A DNA stretch of 64,000 bases. It comes from CAUPWF01 sp963515125 (GTDB lineage Bacteria > Bacillota > Clostridia > Lachnospirales > Lachnospiraceae). Positions 52,422-61,831 of the stretch are shown piece after piece (the first letter of the stretch is position 1; each line of letters begins with the position of its first letter). The DNA is taken from contig JBQKKG010000011.1 in NCBI GenBank assembly GCA_052116865.1, positions 60,111 to 124,110 on the forward strand, given 5' to 3'. Position numbers and translations under genes: made by a program. The notes under the pieces were generated by a model. The model did not search any database and had not been told where the DNA came from. It worked only from the letters and a program-made list of their open reading frames with translations.

Positions 52422-53762
52422 ATGGACATAAAGGAAAATGTAAAAGAGATAAAGAAACATGATGGAGAAGGGAATGGACATTACGAGAAACAGCCTAAAT
52501 TTGGAAATCGTGGTCCTTCAAAGCTGAGACAACAATTTAGCCGTGGTATGTCAACTTTCATAGTAATTGCTGCTAGTATTGTATTTTATTTTGTATTTTT
52601 GAGATTTACCAATATTTTCGAAGGTTTTGGTCAAGTGATTACTATCTTGAAACCAATTTTGTATGGATTGGTGATTGCATATCTTTTACACCCTATCGTA
52701 AATGCAGTGGAATGTCGAATAACTCCCTTTTTGAAGACGAAAATTAAAAAAGATGATGTAGTTCATAAGGTTGCAAGAGGTATCGGCATTGCAATCGCAC
52801 TAATTATTACGATGGCATTGATTGTTACGCTATGTAATATGGTAATTCCAGAACTTTACAAAAGTATTCGAGATATGATTTATACAGTTCCAGATCAGAT
52901 GAATAGTTGGGTGGATAAGTTAAGCGCCATTGAAACGGATCAGTCTACCCTTGGTATTTTACTAAGAAATGTAGCAAAACAAGGAACGGAATATTTCCAA
53001 AATTGGATGAAAACGGATTTGCTAAAGCAGACCAATATATTGATGTCCAGTTTAACTGTAGGTGTGGTTAGCTTTGTTAGTGAAGTATTGAATGTGGTCA
53101 TTGGCATTATTATATCGGTCTATGTTCTTACTAGTAAAGAATTATTTTCTGGTCAATGTAAGAAGATTGTATATGCAATTATGAGTCCGGAACACGCAAA
53201 CATGACGTTACACATTACAAGAAAAAGTAATGAAATATTTGGTGGGTTTATCATTGGGAAAATATTAGACTCCCTCATTATTGGGGTTATTTGCTTCTTG
53301 TGCTTGACTTTGTTAAAGATGCCGTATACCTTACTTGTTAGCGTCATTGTGGGGGTAACTAATGTCATTCCATTCTTTGGACCTTATATTGGTGCGGTGC
53401 CTAGTGCAATCTTGATTCTGCTTGATAATCCAATGAAGGGTATTTATTTTATCATATTTATTCTGATTCTACAGCAGGTTGATGGTAATATTATTGGGCC
53501 AAAGATTCTTGGAGATTCTACTGGACTTTCTGCGTTTTGGGTGGTGTTTTCTATCTTACTTGGTGGTGGACTATTTGGATTCGTTGGAATGATTATTGGA
53601 GTTCCGACTTTTGCCGTTATCTATTATATTGTTGGGATGATTATTGACCAAAAGTTAGAAAAAAAGAAATTGCCAACAGAGTCTATGGAATATGATGAAA
53701 TGAGTTATGTGGATGAAACTACAGGAAAATTTATAAAAAGGGGAAATGCAGATGCCGATTAG
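52422..53762 (+). CDS. AI-2E family transporter
   Basis: 446 residues with about seven transmembrane segments, starting at FIVIAASIVFYFVFLRF, and the family block VIVGVTNVIPFFGPYIGAVPSAIL plus QQVDGNIIGPKILGDSTGL. Members export small molecules or ions; the substrate here is not known. The charged N-terminal 40 residues are cytoplasmic. Overlaps metA by 11 nt. Confidence 0.93.
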   Translation: MDIKENVKEIKKHDGEGNGHYEKQPKFGNRGPSKLRQQFSRGMSTFIVIAASIVFYFVFLRFTNIFEGFGQVITILKPILYGLVIAYLLHPIVNAVECRITPFLKTKIKKDDVVHKVARGIGIAIALIITMALIVTLCNMVIPELYKSIRDMIYTVPDQMNSWVDKLSAIETDQSTLGILLRNVAKQGTEYFQNWMKTDLLKQTNILMSSLTVGVVSFVSEVLNVVIGIIISVYVLTSKELFSGQCKKIVYAIMSPEHANMTLHITRKSNEIFGGFIIGKILDSLIIGVICFLCLTLLKMPYTLLVSVIVGVTNVIPFFGPYIGAVPSAILILLDNPMKGIYFIIFILILQQVDGNIIGPKILGDSTGLSAFWVVFSILLGGGLFGFVGMIIGVPTFAVIYYIVGMIIDQKLEKKKLPTESMEYDEMSYVDETTGKFIKRGNADAD

Positions 53763-54657
53763 AGTACAAAATGACTTACCAGCGAAAGAAATACTTGAAC
53801 AGGAAAATATATTTGTGATGGATGAATTCCGTGCCACGCACCAGGATATCCGACCAATCAAAATCGGACTACTGAATCTCATGCCGCTTAAAGAAGAAAC
53901 GGAGTTGCAAATTCTTCGTTCTATGTCGAATATACCGATTCAGGTAGATGTGGTATTTATTCATGTGTCTAGTCATGAATCGAAGAATACATCGACAAGC
54001 CATTTGAATAAGTTTTATGTTCCTTTTGAAGAAATCAAAGAGCAAAAATTTGATGGTTTTATTATCACGGGAGCACCGGTAGAGCAATTGCCGTTTGAAG
54101 CGGTTGATTATTGGGAAGAGTTACAAGAAATCATGGATTGGACGAAAGAGCATGTGACTTCGACTTTTCACATTTGTTGGGGAGCACAGGCTGGGCTGTA
54201 TCATCATTTTGGAATTAATAAGGTTGATTTGGAGGAAAAGCTATTTGGAGTATTCCAGCATACCGTGGATAGTCGTAAGACTCCATTGTTAAGAGGATTC
54301 GATGATGTGTTCTTAGCGCCTCACTCTAGACACACAACAGTACAGAGGGAAGCAATCGAAGCGGAAGAAAGATTGACAATACTCGCGGAATCTAAAGAAG
54401 CAGGTGTATTTTTAGCTATTGCAGAAGAAGGAAAGCAGATTTTTGTAATGGGGCATCCAGAATATGACCGGATGACGTTACATAATGAATATATGAGGGA
54501 TAAAGGAAAAGGGCTGGATATTATCATGCCGAAAAATTATTATCCGGAAGATGATTGTGAGAACCGACCGTTGTTGACGTGGAGGGCGCATGCGAATAAT
54601 TTGTATACGAATTGGTTGAATTATTATGTATATCAGGTGACGCCTTACGAGTTGTAG
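53752..54657 (+). CDS. metA: Homoserine O-acyltransferase
   Basis: 301 residues from ATG 53752. MetA/HTS family: IKIGLLNLMPLKEETELQ, FDGFIITGAPVEQLPFE, catalytic Cys in FHICWGAQAG, and His/Glu in VMGHPEYDRMTLHNEYMRD. It acylates homoserine for methionine synthesis; acetyl- rather than succinyl-transfer is usual in Clostridia (inference). Confidence 0.95.
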   Translation: MPIRVQNDLPAKEILEQENIFVMDEFRATHQDIRPIKIGLLNLMPLKEETELQILRSMSNIPIQVDVVFIHVSSHESKNTSTSHLNKFYVPFEEIKEQKFDGFIITGAPVEQLPFEAVDYWEELQEIMDWTKEHVTSTFHICWGAQAGLYHHFGINKVDLEEKLFGVFQHTVDSRKTPLLRGFDDVFLAPHSRHTTVQREAIEAEERLTILAESKEAGVFLAIAEEGKQIFVMGHPEYDRMTLHNEYMRDKGKGLDIIMPKNYYPEDDCENRPLLTWRAHANNLYTNWLNYYVYQVTPYEL

Positions 54658-54738
54658 GAAAGTGGGGTAAAAGCCTAGTGTTTATGGGGTTTGCAGCGAT
54701 TTGGAAGTGTTTTTTCTTATCGTAAAATATCGTGGGTT

Positions 54739-54782
54739 TTGGGGTCAAATTGGGGTCAAAAAGTGTCAAAATTGGAGTCAAA
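54739..54782. repeat. Four 11-bp tandem repeats, candidate integrase arm sites
   Basis: TTGGGGTCAAA at 54739 and 54750, a diverged copy at 54761 (AAGTGTCAAAA) and TTGGAGTCAAA at 54772, all in 11-bp register. The GTCAAA core and spacing resemble the arm-type repeats of the tRNA-Thr prophage. It may mark the left end of the island. Confidence 0.55.
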
Positions 54783-55149
54783 AACGGGTGAAAAAGATGT
54801 CAGAAATGCTATCTGATAAGGTGGTGCCACTTTGGTTTGGAATGACAAATGGTGTCAGGTCTTTTGAATGTAATGTGTAAAAATTAAATGAATTGTAACG
54901 ATGAAAAATGATTGCAGAAGATAATCTGTGATATGGGAATCGGTACATGGAATGTATGTTAAGCAGTGTGTTTTGAAGTTGTCTGTGAAGGTGACTTTGG
55001 CATGCTGCTTTTTGTTTTTATTATATCTTTCTTTTTATTTATTCTTGTTAGGGGAAAATCCCCTAAAACCCCTAAAATATTAAAGTGATAGCACTTTCTG
55101 CTATCACATATTTTTGCAAATCATTTGAAAAGTAGTAGTATTATTAAAG

Positions 55150-55174
55150 CTTGTACGGTATAATATTGTACAAG
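55150..55174 (+). promoter_or_regulatory. Palindromic promoter of the Fic gene
   Basis: CTTGTAC (55150-55156) and GTACAAG (55168-55174) flank the -10 box TATAAT (55159-55164). A repressor bound here would cover the promoter; Fic self-control or an outside regulator are both possible. Confidence 0.55.
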
Positions 55175-55233
55175 TGATAAAACAATGAAGTTTAATCATG
55201 CAAGTGTAAATTCGAGCACGCAGAGAGGTAAAT

Positions 55234-56229
55234 ATGAGCGAAAAAGGTTATGTTCCACCATATACAATAACAGATAAAACAGTAAATTTAATTTCTGCTA
55301 TTACTGAAATAATAACCAAAATCACAATAAATGATGATATGAGTAATAACCCAAGACTTAGACGAGAAAATCGAATCCGTACGATTCATGCTTCGTTAGC
55401 AATTGAAAATAATTCCTTATCTTTGGATCAGGTAACTGATATTATCAATGGAAAAAGAATTCTTGGTGCACCAGATGAAATATGCGAAGTAAAGAATGCT
55501 TTTGAAGCGTACAATAGGCTGTTGGAAATGAATCCATATTCCATTAAGGATATGCTTCAAGCACATAAAGTGTTGATGAATGAATTAACAAAAGAGGCAG
55601 GAACATTTCGTAGTGGTGGTGTAGGAGTTTTTGCTGGAGAACAGTTAGTCCATATGGCTCCACCAGCAAATCAAGTGCCAAATCTGATTAAAGAATTGGT
55701 AGATTGGGCAAAAAATGCTGAAGTACATCCACTCATAAAAAGTTGTGTGTTTCATTATGAATTTGAATTTATTCATCCATTTGCAGATGGGAATGGACGA
55801 ATGGGGCGGATGTGGCAGACCCTATTACTTTATAAATGGAAGTCGCTGTTTGGATGGCTTCCAATAGAAACATTGATCAGAGAACGGCAAGATGAATATT
55901 ACAAAGTGCTTGGAGAATGTGACCATAGTGCTGATTCGGGGAAGTTCGTTGAATTTCTACTAACGGCTATTTATGATACACTGTGTGAAGTTGCAGACAT
56001 CGAACAAGTTACAGAACAAGTAATCGAACAAGTTGAAAGGTTATTAGAAGTTATCGACGACAAAGAATATTCAACAAAAGAACTTATGGAATTACTGAGA
56101 TTAAAGCATCGACCAACCTTTAGAGAGAACTATTTGCTACCAGCTTTAGAACTTGGTTTGATTGAGATGACGGTACCTGATAAGCCAAATAGTAGCAAGC
56201 AGAAATATAAAAAGGTGAGATATAATTAA
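55234..56229 (+). CDS. Fic-domain protein, self-inhibited class
   Basis: 331 residues, GAGAGG before the ATG. The Fic core HPFADGNGRMGR is complete at 181-192. An N-terminal inhibitory motif SLAIEN (residues 54-59, S-x3-E-N) marks the class that blocks its own ATP site. A C-terminal winged helix (about 255-331) may bind DNA. It probably AMPylates a target protein. No separate antitoxin gene is adjacent. Confidence 0.93.
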   Translation: MSEKGYVPPYTITDKTVNLISAITEIITKITINDDMSNNPRLRRENRIRTIHASLAIENNSLSLDQVTDIINGKRILGAPDEICEVKNAFEAYNRLLEMNPYSIKDMLQAHKVLMNELTKEAGTFRSGGVGVFAGEQLVHMAPPANQVPNLIKELVDWAKNAEVHPLIKSCVFHYEFEFIHPFADGNGRMGRMWQTLLLYKWKSLFGWLPIETLIRERQDEYYKVLGECDHSADSGKFVEFLLTAIYDTLCEVADIEQVTEQVIEQVERLLEVIDDKEYSTKELMELLRLKHRPTFRENYLLPALELGLIEMTVPDKPNSSKQKYKKVRYN

Positions 56230-56326
56230 AATTAGTAAGGATTTTTTATCGGTAAAGAAATTTTGCACATGTAGATACGAGAAAATAAGAAATGTACAAA
56301 GGTTTAAAAAGGGGGGAGTTTTTAGG

Positions 56327-57001
56327 ATGAAGATACATGATATTGTCAGGATAAGTAATAAAGTGACATTTGTAAGGGTGGAGCCTGAAGATTTATCTAA
56401 AACATTATTAGAAATAATTAAAGTGATTTCAGATTTATCATGGATAAAAAAATTTGATGAGGAATTCTTACAAGATAGTTTTGAGGCACGTGCTTTACCA
56501 ACGGTAAATGATATTTGTATGAAACTTGAAAATTCTGTTGGCGATGAAATAACAAGTAAGGCTGGAGAATATGTGGTTTCAGAGTTATCAAGAGAGGTTT
56601 TATATGGTGAAATGAAATATTCAAATATACCATTATCTGAATTATACAGTAAACAGATATCAGGGAATCCAGGTTTTGATTTTCATTCTGAAAATATGAA
56701 TAATATAATTTTGTTTGGAGAGGCAAAATATTTGAACGATAGGAATGCATACGGAACGGGACTAAAGCAAATTGTTGAATTTGTAAGAGATAAAAAAGAT
56801 TTAAAAGATTTAGCAGATTTAAGAGATTTTTGTTCACCACAAGCATTAAAAAATGCACAATTAGGTTTTAAGGGTTATGCAGTAGGTTTTGCAGCTAAAA
56901 GTACAGATACTAAAGAACTAATTATAAATATTCAAAATAACTCAGATTACCAAATAATTGAGGAACATAATGAAGTTGTGCTTGTGGCGGTGAACATATG
57001 A
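56327..57001 (+). CDS. HamA/AbpA-like PD-(D/E)XK nuclease-type protein
   Basis: 224 residues after GGGGGAG. GNPGFDFHSE (Asp118) and ILFGEAKY (Glu132-x-Lys134) form a PD-(D/E)XK active site, followed by a helix (GLKQIVEFVRDKK). Size, motif order and the 4-nt overlap with an SF2 helicase match HamA (DUF1837) of Hachiman or AbpA. Similarity is by pattern, not by search. Probable role is cutting DNA on phage infection. Confidence 0.65.
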   Translation: MKIHDIVRISNKVTFVRVEPEDLSKTLLEIIKVISDLSWIKKFDEEFLQDSFEARALPTVNDICMKLENSVGDEITSKAGEYVVSELSREVLYGEMKYSNIPLSELYSKQISGNPGFDFHSENMNNIILFGEAKYLNDRNAYGTGLKQIVEFVRDKKDLKDLADLRDFCSPQALKNAQLGFKGYAVGFAAKSTDTKELIINIQNNSDYQIIEEHNEVVLVAVNI

Positions 57002-59340
57002 ATAATATTATTGAAAACATAATCAGAAATAAAAATATTGAGGAAATACTAAATGAAACTATAAGTGAATTATTTAGAGAAGGTCCAAATTCTTTAACAA
57101 CAATGGAAATTTTATCTTATATGAAAATGTATCAAGATGAGATTTTTCATAAACAAGAAGAAAAAGTATTAGAACTAATGGGAACTTTCTATAAAAATAC
57201 GGAAAGTCATACCTTGGAAGGTAATGTGTTTGAAATATACAAAAATTATATTAAAGAAAAATATAATGAATACTATACGCCAGTACAGGCAAATATAGTA
57301 AAAAACATAAAAAGTAACCATTGCTTTAGTTTTTCAGCACCTACAAGCACAGGTAAATCATTTGTATTTCGGAATTTGATTAAAGATAGTAATAATGACG
57401 TTGTTGTTATAGTGCCTTCCAGAGCATTAATTAATGAATATAATATTCAAATATCAAAAATAGTAGATGTAAGAACTGTTAATGTATTAACTTTTGTTGA
57501 TAAGATAAATTGTAAAAGAGCAAGTCGTAATATATTCATATTAACTCCGGAAAGAGCAAAAGAATTATTTAAATATAAAGAATATTTTAAAGTAGATTTA
57601 TTTTTATTTGATGAAGCACAATTGAGTAATGAAGAAACACAAAGAGGAATGTACTTCGACAGTATTGTACGACGTGTTCAAAAGGCTTTTCCTGAGTCCA
57701 GGATAGTATTTGCACATCCATTTGTAAAAAATCCAGACGCTCAAATAATGAAAAATAATTTTAATCAAGAAACTTCGCTAGCAATCCAATATCAACAAAA
57801 AAATGTCGGCCAGATGTTTTACTGTGTTGATAAAAATAATAAATATTATCATTTTGGTATAAATAAGGATATTATGGGATCTCAAAAAATATTAGCTAAG
57901 CATGATCCAGTAGAAAGGATTATAAAGGAGAATGGTAGCGTGTTAATATATACAGCAAAAGCCAGTATATATAATAAAAAAGCATTTGAACGTTTTGACA
58001 AATATATTAGATTATGTAATTACATAGAAGGAAGCAAAATAGATAAATATATTGATGAACTTAAAACATATCTGGGTGCTGAAGATGACAGAAAAAAATT
58101 TCATTACTCATTTATGTTAGACATGCTAAAAAGAGGAATTGTGATTCATCATGGTTCATTGCCGTTACACGCTCGAATGGTTATTGAAAAATTTACCATT
58201 GATGGCTTTTGTAAAATATGTTTTGCAACATCTACTTTAGAACAAGGTATAAATATGCCATTTGATTTGGTTTATTTAAATAAATTTGAAGCAAGTAAAA
58301 GCTTATCTCTTAAAAACCTTATTGGAAGATCAGGAAGGTCAAGCTCTGAAAAAAAATTTGATTATGGAATAGTTGTTATTAAGGATAGTAATAAGAGTCT
58401 ATTTAGAAATATAATGACAAAAGATAACGAGATGAGTACGGAGTCATTGCTAGATATTGACGAAGACAGTGTTTCAAATGATTATAAGGAGTTTAAACAA
58501 GCTATTAGAGAAGGAACATTTAATGATGAGTATAATCTTCCAGAAACAAAAGTAAAAGAGCTAGAGAAAAGTGAAGTAATGGATTTTGTTTCAAAAGCAA
58601 TTACTTGTATGTTTGAACAAGAAGACTTAATTTCATTAGATAAAATTAATAGTGATACCGAATGCAATCTAGAACTTTATGATATACTTGTGAAAATATA
58701 TGAAGAATATTTGGGAAGAAATCTTGTTGATGGAGAGCGTGCTGTATTAAATACAGCAATAAAAATTTTATTATGGAAAATATATGGAAGAACATTCAAA
58801 CAAATTTGTTGGTATAGATATTCATATGCCACACGTTTGAATGAGTACAGAAAACTAAGAGAACAACTAAAAAAAAGTGATACGAATAAAAGTAAGGAAA
58901 TTGTTAATGAAATTACAAACATGTATGCTAGTTTTGTTTCACAGTATGCAGAATTGCCAAATCCATCCTTACATGTGTTTAGTATGTTTGGATATAATGA
59001 AACCAAAATATTTCAAATTGAATATGATTTGATTGTGTATGATACATATGATTATTTGGATAAATTAATTGGATTTAAATTGATTGATATTTATTTTACT
59101 GCATTTAGCCGGTATTACGTGAAATATCATGATGAAAGAGCACTGATATTATCTAAGTATTTTAAGTATGGAACAGCTAAAGATTTGGACATATGGTTAT
59201 TACGATATGGTTTTGATTTTGAAGAAATAGAATGGCTAGAACCATGTGTTGATTCTGTCACGGAAGAGGAGATTAGATTTAATAAAAAAATTAAAGTACT
59301 TAATGAAGAGCAAATAGCAAGGGTTTCGAGATTTTTTTAG
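56998..59340 (+). CDS. HamB/AbpB-like superfamily 2 helicase
   Basis: 780 residues. Walker A SAPTSTGKS (113-121), motif Ia IVPSRALINEY, motif II DEAQ (205-208), motif III VFAHPF, then HHGSLPLHARM, FATSTLEQGINMPFD and motif VI IGRSGRS (442-448). The C-terminal 300 residues are helical and unassigned. ATG overlaps the nuclease stop by 4 nt, so the two are translationally coupled. Confidence 0.85.
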   Translation: MNNIIENIIRNKNIEEILNETISELFREGPNSLTTMEILSYMKMYQDEIFHKQEEKVLELMGTFYKNTESHTLEGNVFEIYKNYIKEKYNEYYTPVQANIVKNIKSNHCFSFSAPTSTGKSFVFRNLIKDSNNDVVVIVPSRALINEYNIQISKIVDVRTVNVLTFVDKINCKRASRNIFILTPERAKELFKYKEYFKVDLFLFDEAQLSNEETQRGMYFDSIVRRVQKAFPESRIVFAHPFVKNPDAQIMKNNFNQETSLAIQYQQKNVGQMFYCVDKNNKYYHFGINKDIMGSQKILAKHDPVERIIKENGSVLIYTAKASIYNKKAFERFDKYIRLCNYIEGSKIDKYIDELKTYLGAEDDRKKFHYSFMLDMLKRGIVIHHGSLPLHARMVIEKFTIDGFCKICFATSTLEQGINMPFDLVYLNKFEASKSLSLKNLIGRSGRSSSEKKFDYGIVVIKDSNKSLFRNIMTKDNEMSTESLLDIDEDSVSNDYKEFKQAIREGTFNDEYNLPETKVKELEKSEVMDFVSKAITCMFEQEDLISLDKINSDTECNLELYDILVKIYEEYLGRNLVDGERAVLNTAIKILLWKIYGRTFKQICWYRYSYATRLNEYRKLREQLKKSDTNKSKEIVNEITNMYASFVSQYAELPNPSLHVFSMFGYNETKIFQIEYDLIVYDTYDYLDKLIGFKLIDIYFTAFSRYYVKYHDERALILSKYFKYGTAKDLDIWLLRYGFDFEEIEWLEPCVDSVTEEEIRFNKKIKVLNEEQIARVSRFF

Positions 59341-59353
59341 TACGAAATAGAAA

Positions 59354-59387
59354 GCTATTTTATATTAATGCTTTAATATTAAATAGC
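59354..59387 (+). other. Strong hairpin between helicase and reverse transcriptase genes
   Basis: GCTATTTTATATTAA (59354-59368) pairs with TTAATATTAAATAGC (59373-59387): 14 of 15 positions match with a TGCT loop. No T run follows, so it is not a standard terminator. It may be an RNA processing site or part of a non-coding RNA linked to the reverse transcriptase. Confidence 0.6.
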
Positions 59388-59423
59388 GTAAATTATATAA
59401 GATAATAAACATGAGGAGAGATA

Positions 59424-60965
59424 ATGAAGATTGATAAAGAGTCAATTACTTGGGCAATAAAGCATATTAAAAATCAGAAAGACACAGATTTATTTCCACG
59501 ACTTAAAGAATATGATGTGTTATTTGAAGATGAAAACTATTTAACCGAAAAATTATCAGAGATTGATATTGGAAACTATTCTTGGCAGTCTTATAGAAGA
59601 TTTATTATTCCAAAAGATGAGTATTCATATCGGGTAGCAATTCAACTTGATCCAGTTGACAATTTATTATTAGTCGCATTAACATATCAGTTTGGGAATA
59701 AGATTGAAGAGAAAAGAATTCCTCTTGAAGAAAAGAAGGTATTTAATTATAGATTTATGCCTAATAGTGAAGGAGAATTTTATAATAAGAAAGAAGCATG
59801 GAAAGATTTTTGGTCCACAGCTAGTATCATTTGCAAGCAATATAATTATGTAGTTTATATTGATATTGCCGATTTTTATAATAGAATTTATCATCATACA
59901 TTGGAAAATCAATTGATCGATTGTGGCATTGAGAACCAAGTTATTAAAGCAATTAAGAGTATGTTGCAAAATACTACGCAAACTACTTCGCAAGGAATTC
60001 CGGTTGGACCTCATGCTATACATATATATGCGGAAATGTGTTTGATTCCAATAGATGAAAGTCTTTCGGCAAAAGGATATGATTTTTGTCGATATTCTGA
60101 TGATATTGTTATTTTTGTAAATACAAAAGTACAGGGGCAAATTGTTATATATGAAATGGCAAAAATGCTAGACTCATTAAAATTAAATATTCAAAGACAT
60201 AAGACAAGAATTTATTCAAAAGAAGAATTTCAAAATCATTGTGAAGAAATGTTTAATGATAATCCGATAAATGAATTAGAAAAGGAAATGATTGATATTA
60301 TAAATGAGTATTCAACAGATCCATATGCTATGATAGGAATTTCTAATATTTCGGAAGTGGATAGAGAAGTATTTAGCCCCGATAGGATAGAAAGAATATT
60401 AGTTGGTTACTTTGAAAAAAATCCAGATTATCAAAGAATTAGGTGGCTATTCAGACGATTAAGTAATGTAGGAGTAGATACTGCAATTAATATAGCAGTA
60501 AAAGAAATTGAACGATTAACACCTGCCATTAGTGATGTTGCATTATATTTTGCATCTGTTGCGGAAGAAAGTGATTCAGCGTTAGATGAAATAGGAGGAG
60601 AATTGTTAAAATTATTAAATAATCCGATTATTAAATCAAATGATTTTTTTCAAATTTCTGTTTTGAATTTATTTACAAATACCAATAAATTTGATAATAT
60701 CACTACTCTTATGGGGATGTTCAATAGTTCTAATGAATATATAAAGCGTGAAATAATTTTAGCTGCATATTCTGCAAAAATAAAATCGTGGATTAGAGAA
60801 ATTAAGCAAGAATATCAAAGTTTAGGAATTTGGGGACAAAGAGCATTGTTAATTTCATCAGAACTATTACCAAAGGATGAAAGAAAATTTTTTATACAGA
60901 ATATGATGTCAAATCAAAACAACCTTGCTTTGGAAATTATTGCAAAAAACACTTTAAAGAAATAA
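59424..60965 (+). CDS. Abi/UG-type reverse transcriptase, probable defence protein
   Basis: 513 residues, GAGGAGAG before the ATG. Polymerase motifs are YIDIADFYNRIYHHTLE (catalytic Asp147), QGIPVGPHAIHIYAE (191-203) and YSDD (224-227). The N-terminal RVAIQLDPVDNLLLVAL is typical of the Abi/UG group and differs from retrons and group II introns. Residues about 290-513 form repeated helical pairs, HEAT-like. It lies 83 nt after the helicase, same strand. Confidence 0.85.
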   Translation: MKIDKESITWAIKHIKNQKDTDLFPRLKEYDVLFEDENYLTEKLSEIDIGNYSWQSYRRFIIPKDEYSYRVAIQLDPVDNLLLVALTYQFGNKIEEKRIPLEEKKVFNYRFMPNSEGEFYNKKEAWKDFWSTASIICKQYNYVVYIDIADFYNRIYHHTLENQLIDCGIENQVIKAIKSMLQNTTQTTSQGIPVGPHAIHIYAEMCLIPIDESLSAKGYDFCRYSDDIVIFVNTKVQGQIVIYEMAKMLDSLKLNIQRHKTRIYSKEEFQNHCEEMFNDNPINELEKEMIDIINEYSTDPYAMIGISNISEVDREVFSPDRIERILVGYFEKNPDYQRIRWLFRRLSNVGVDTAINIAVKEIERLTPAISDVALYFASVAEESDSALDEIGGELLKLLNNPIIKSNDFFQISVLNLFTNTNKFDNITTLMGMFNSSNEYIKREIILAAYSAKIKSWIREIKQEYQSLGIWGQRALLISSELLPKDERKFFIQNMMSNQNNLALEIIAKNTLKK

Positions 60966-61185
60966 TTTTAGGCGTAGAGTTTGAGTGTAAATAATTTCTT
61001 CTACTGTGGATTTGTTCTCCAACTCCCCACATGTGGAGACGGTTGAGATTTTGTCTGAATTTTATAAGGAAAAAATTTAAGGTGAAACAGAGTGTATTTT
61101 ATTTTTGATAATAATTACTAGAATAGTTGACATCTCAAGAAGAAATCCACAGGATGAACGACAAAAAAGAATATAAAGGTGACAA
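60966..61185 (+). other. Structured non-coding stretch after the reverse transcriptase
   Basis: 220 nt without a gene. At about 61016-61051 lies nested pairing: TCTCCAAC with GGTTGAGA outside, and the palindrome CCACATGTGG (61028-61037) inside. Several defence reverse transcriptases use an adjacent RNA as template, so this is a candidate, along with the hairpin upstream. Confidence 0.4.
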
Positions 61186-61710
61186 ATGAAAAAAGAAAAG
61201 GTATTGGAAGTGAAAAAAGATAATGATAAATATGTAGTTTTGGTAAATGATATTTCAAAATATACAAATACAAGTGGTGTATGGGTAATGGAAGATATAG
61301 ACAGAAATATTTTACTTGAAGTTGCTCAAACCTGTGATATTTATTCCGAATTGAATTATGACTTGTCATGGTTAACAAAGGATTACAAAAATGAAAAAAA
61401 AGAGCATAGTTATATGGCTAGAAGAATGTTTCCTTCTGGTTTTAGTGTGAGTTTTGAAGTTCTTAAGTGTGATCTCAGTAGAACAATTGCAAAATATAGA
61501 CATATTTCACAAACATTCAATCATATTTGCGTGTATATTATTATAGATGAGCAAGCTCAGAGTTCGGAAAAAGACATTAGAGAAGATTTTGAAATGCGTT
61601 ATGCAATTGATAATGCTGCAATTTATTGGAATGCATTTGGAAGGCAGCGAAGGTTAGCTAGAAATTACTATGAAAAAAGAATTATGCACAATCTAAAAGG
61701 ACAAGAATAG
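61186..61710 (+). CDS. Unknown protein, 174 residues
   Basis: AAGGTGA precedes ATG 61186. Mixed alpha/beta; notable blocks are SGVWVMEDIDRNILLEVAQTC, YMARRMFPSGFSVSFEVL and the basic end FGRQRRLARNYYEKR. It may belong to the defence operon or be independent; 220 nt separate it from the reverse transcriptase. No family recognised. Confidence 0.6.
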   Translation: MKKEKVLEVKKDNDKYVVLVNDISKYTNTSGVWVMEDIDRNILLEVAQTCDIYSELNYDLSWLTKDYKNEKKEHSYMARRMFPSGFSVSFEVLKCDLSRTIAKYRHISQTFNHICVYIIIDEQAQSSEKDIREDFEMRYAIDNAAIYWNAFGRQRRLARNYYEKRIMHNLKGQE

Positions 61711-61831
61711 TGTGATGAAAATAACTTAGAAAACAATAATAATATAATTCTGTATAATTAAACTTGACAACTTATTCTCGTACGCAAAATTTACAAGCAC
61801 TGTTATAGAACAAGATAAGGAGGAAAAACAT

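Larger units (their letters stand above)
54658..55233. other. 576-nt gene-free gap at the left edge of the island
   Basis: No supported gene. It holds an 11-bp tandem array (54739-54782), a hairpin with T run at about 54962-55018 (AGCAG...CTGCTTTTT), AGGGG/CCCCT (about 55050-55064), a GTGATAGC/GCTATCAC hairpin (about 55085-55108), and a palindromic promoter before the Fic gene. Confidence 0.7.

Noticed and set aside
59424..60965. Reverse transcriptase as a retron or group II intron protein
   Set aside because: It lacks the retron VTG/NAxxH pattern and the intron maturase domain, and no intron ends flank it; the core fits the Abi/UG group.
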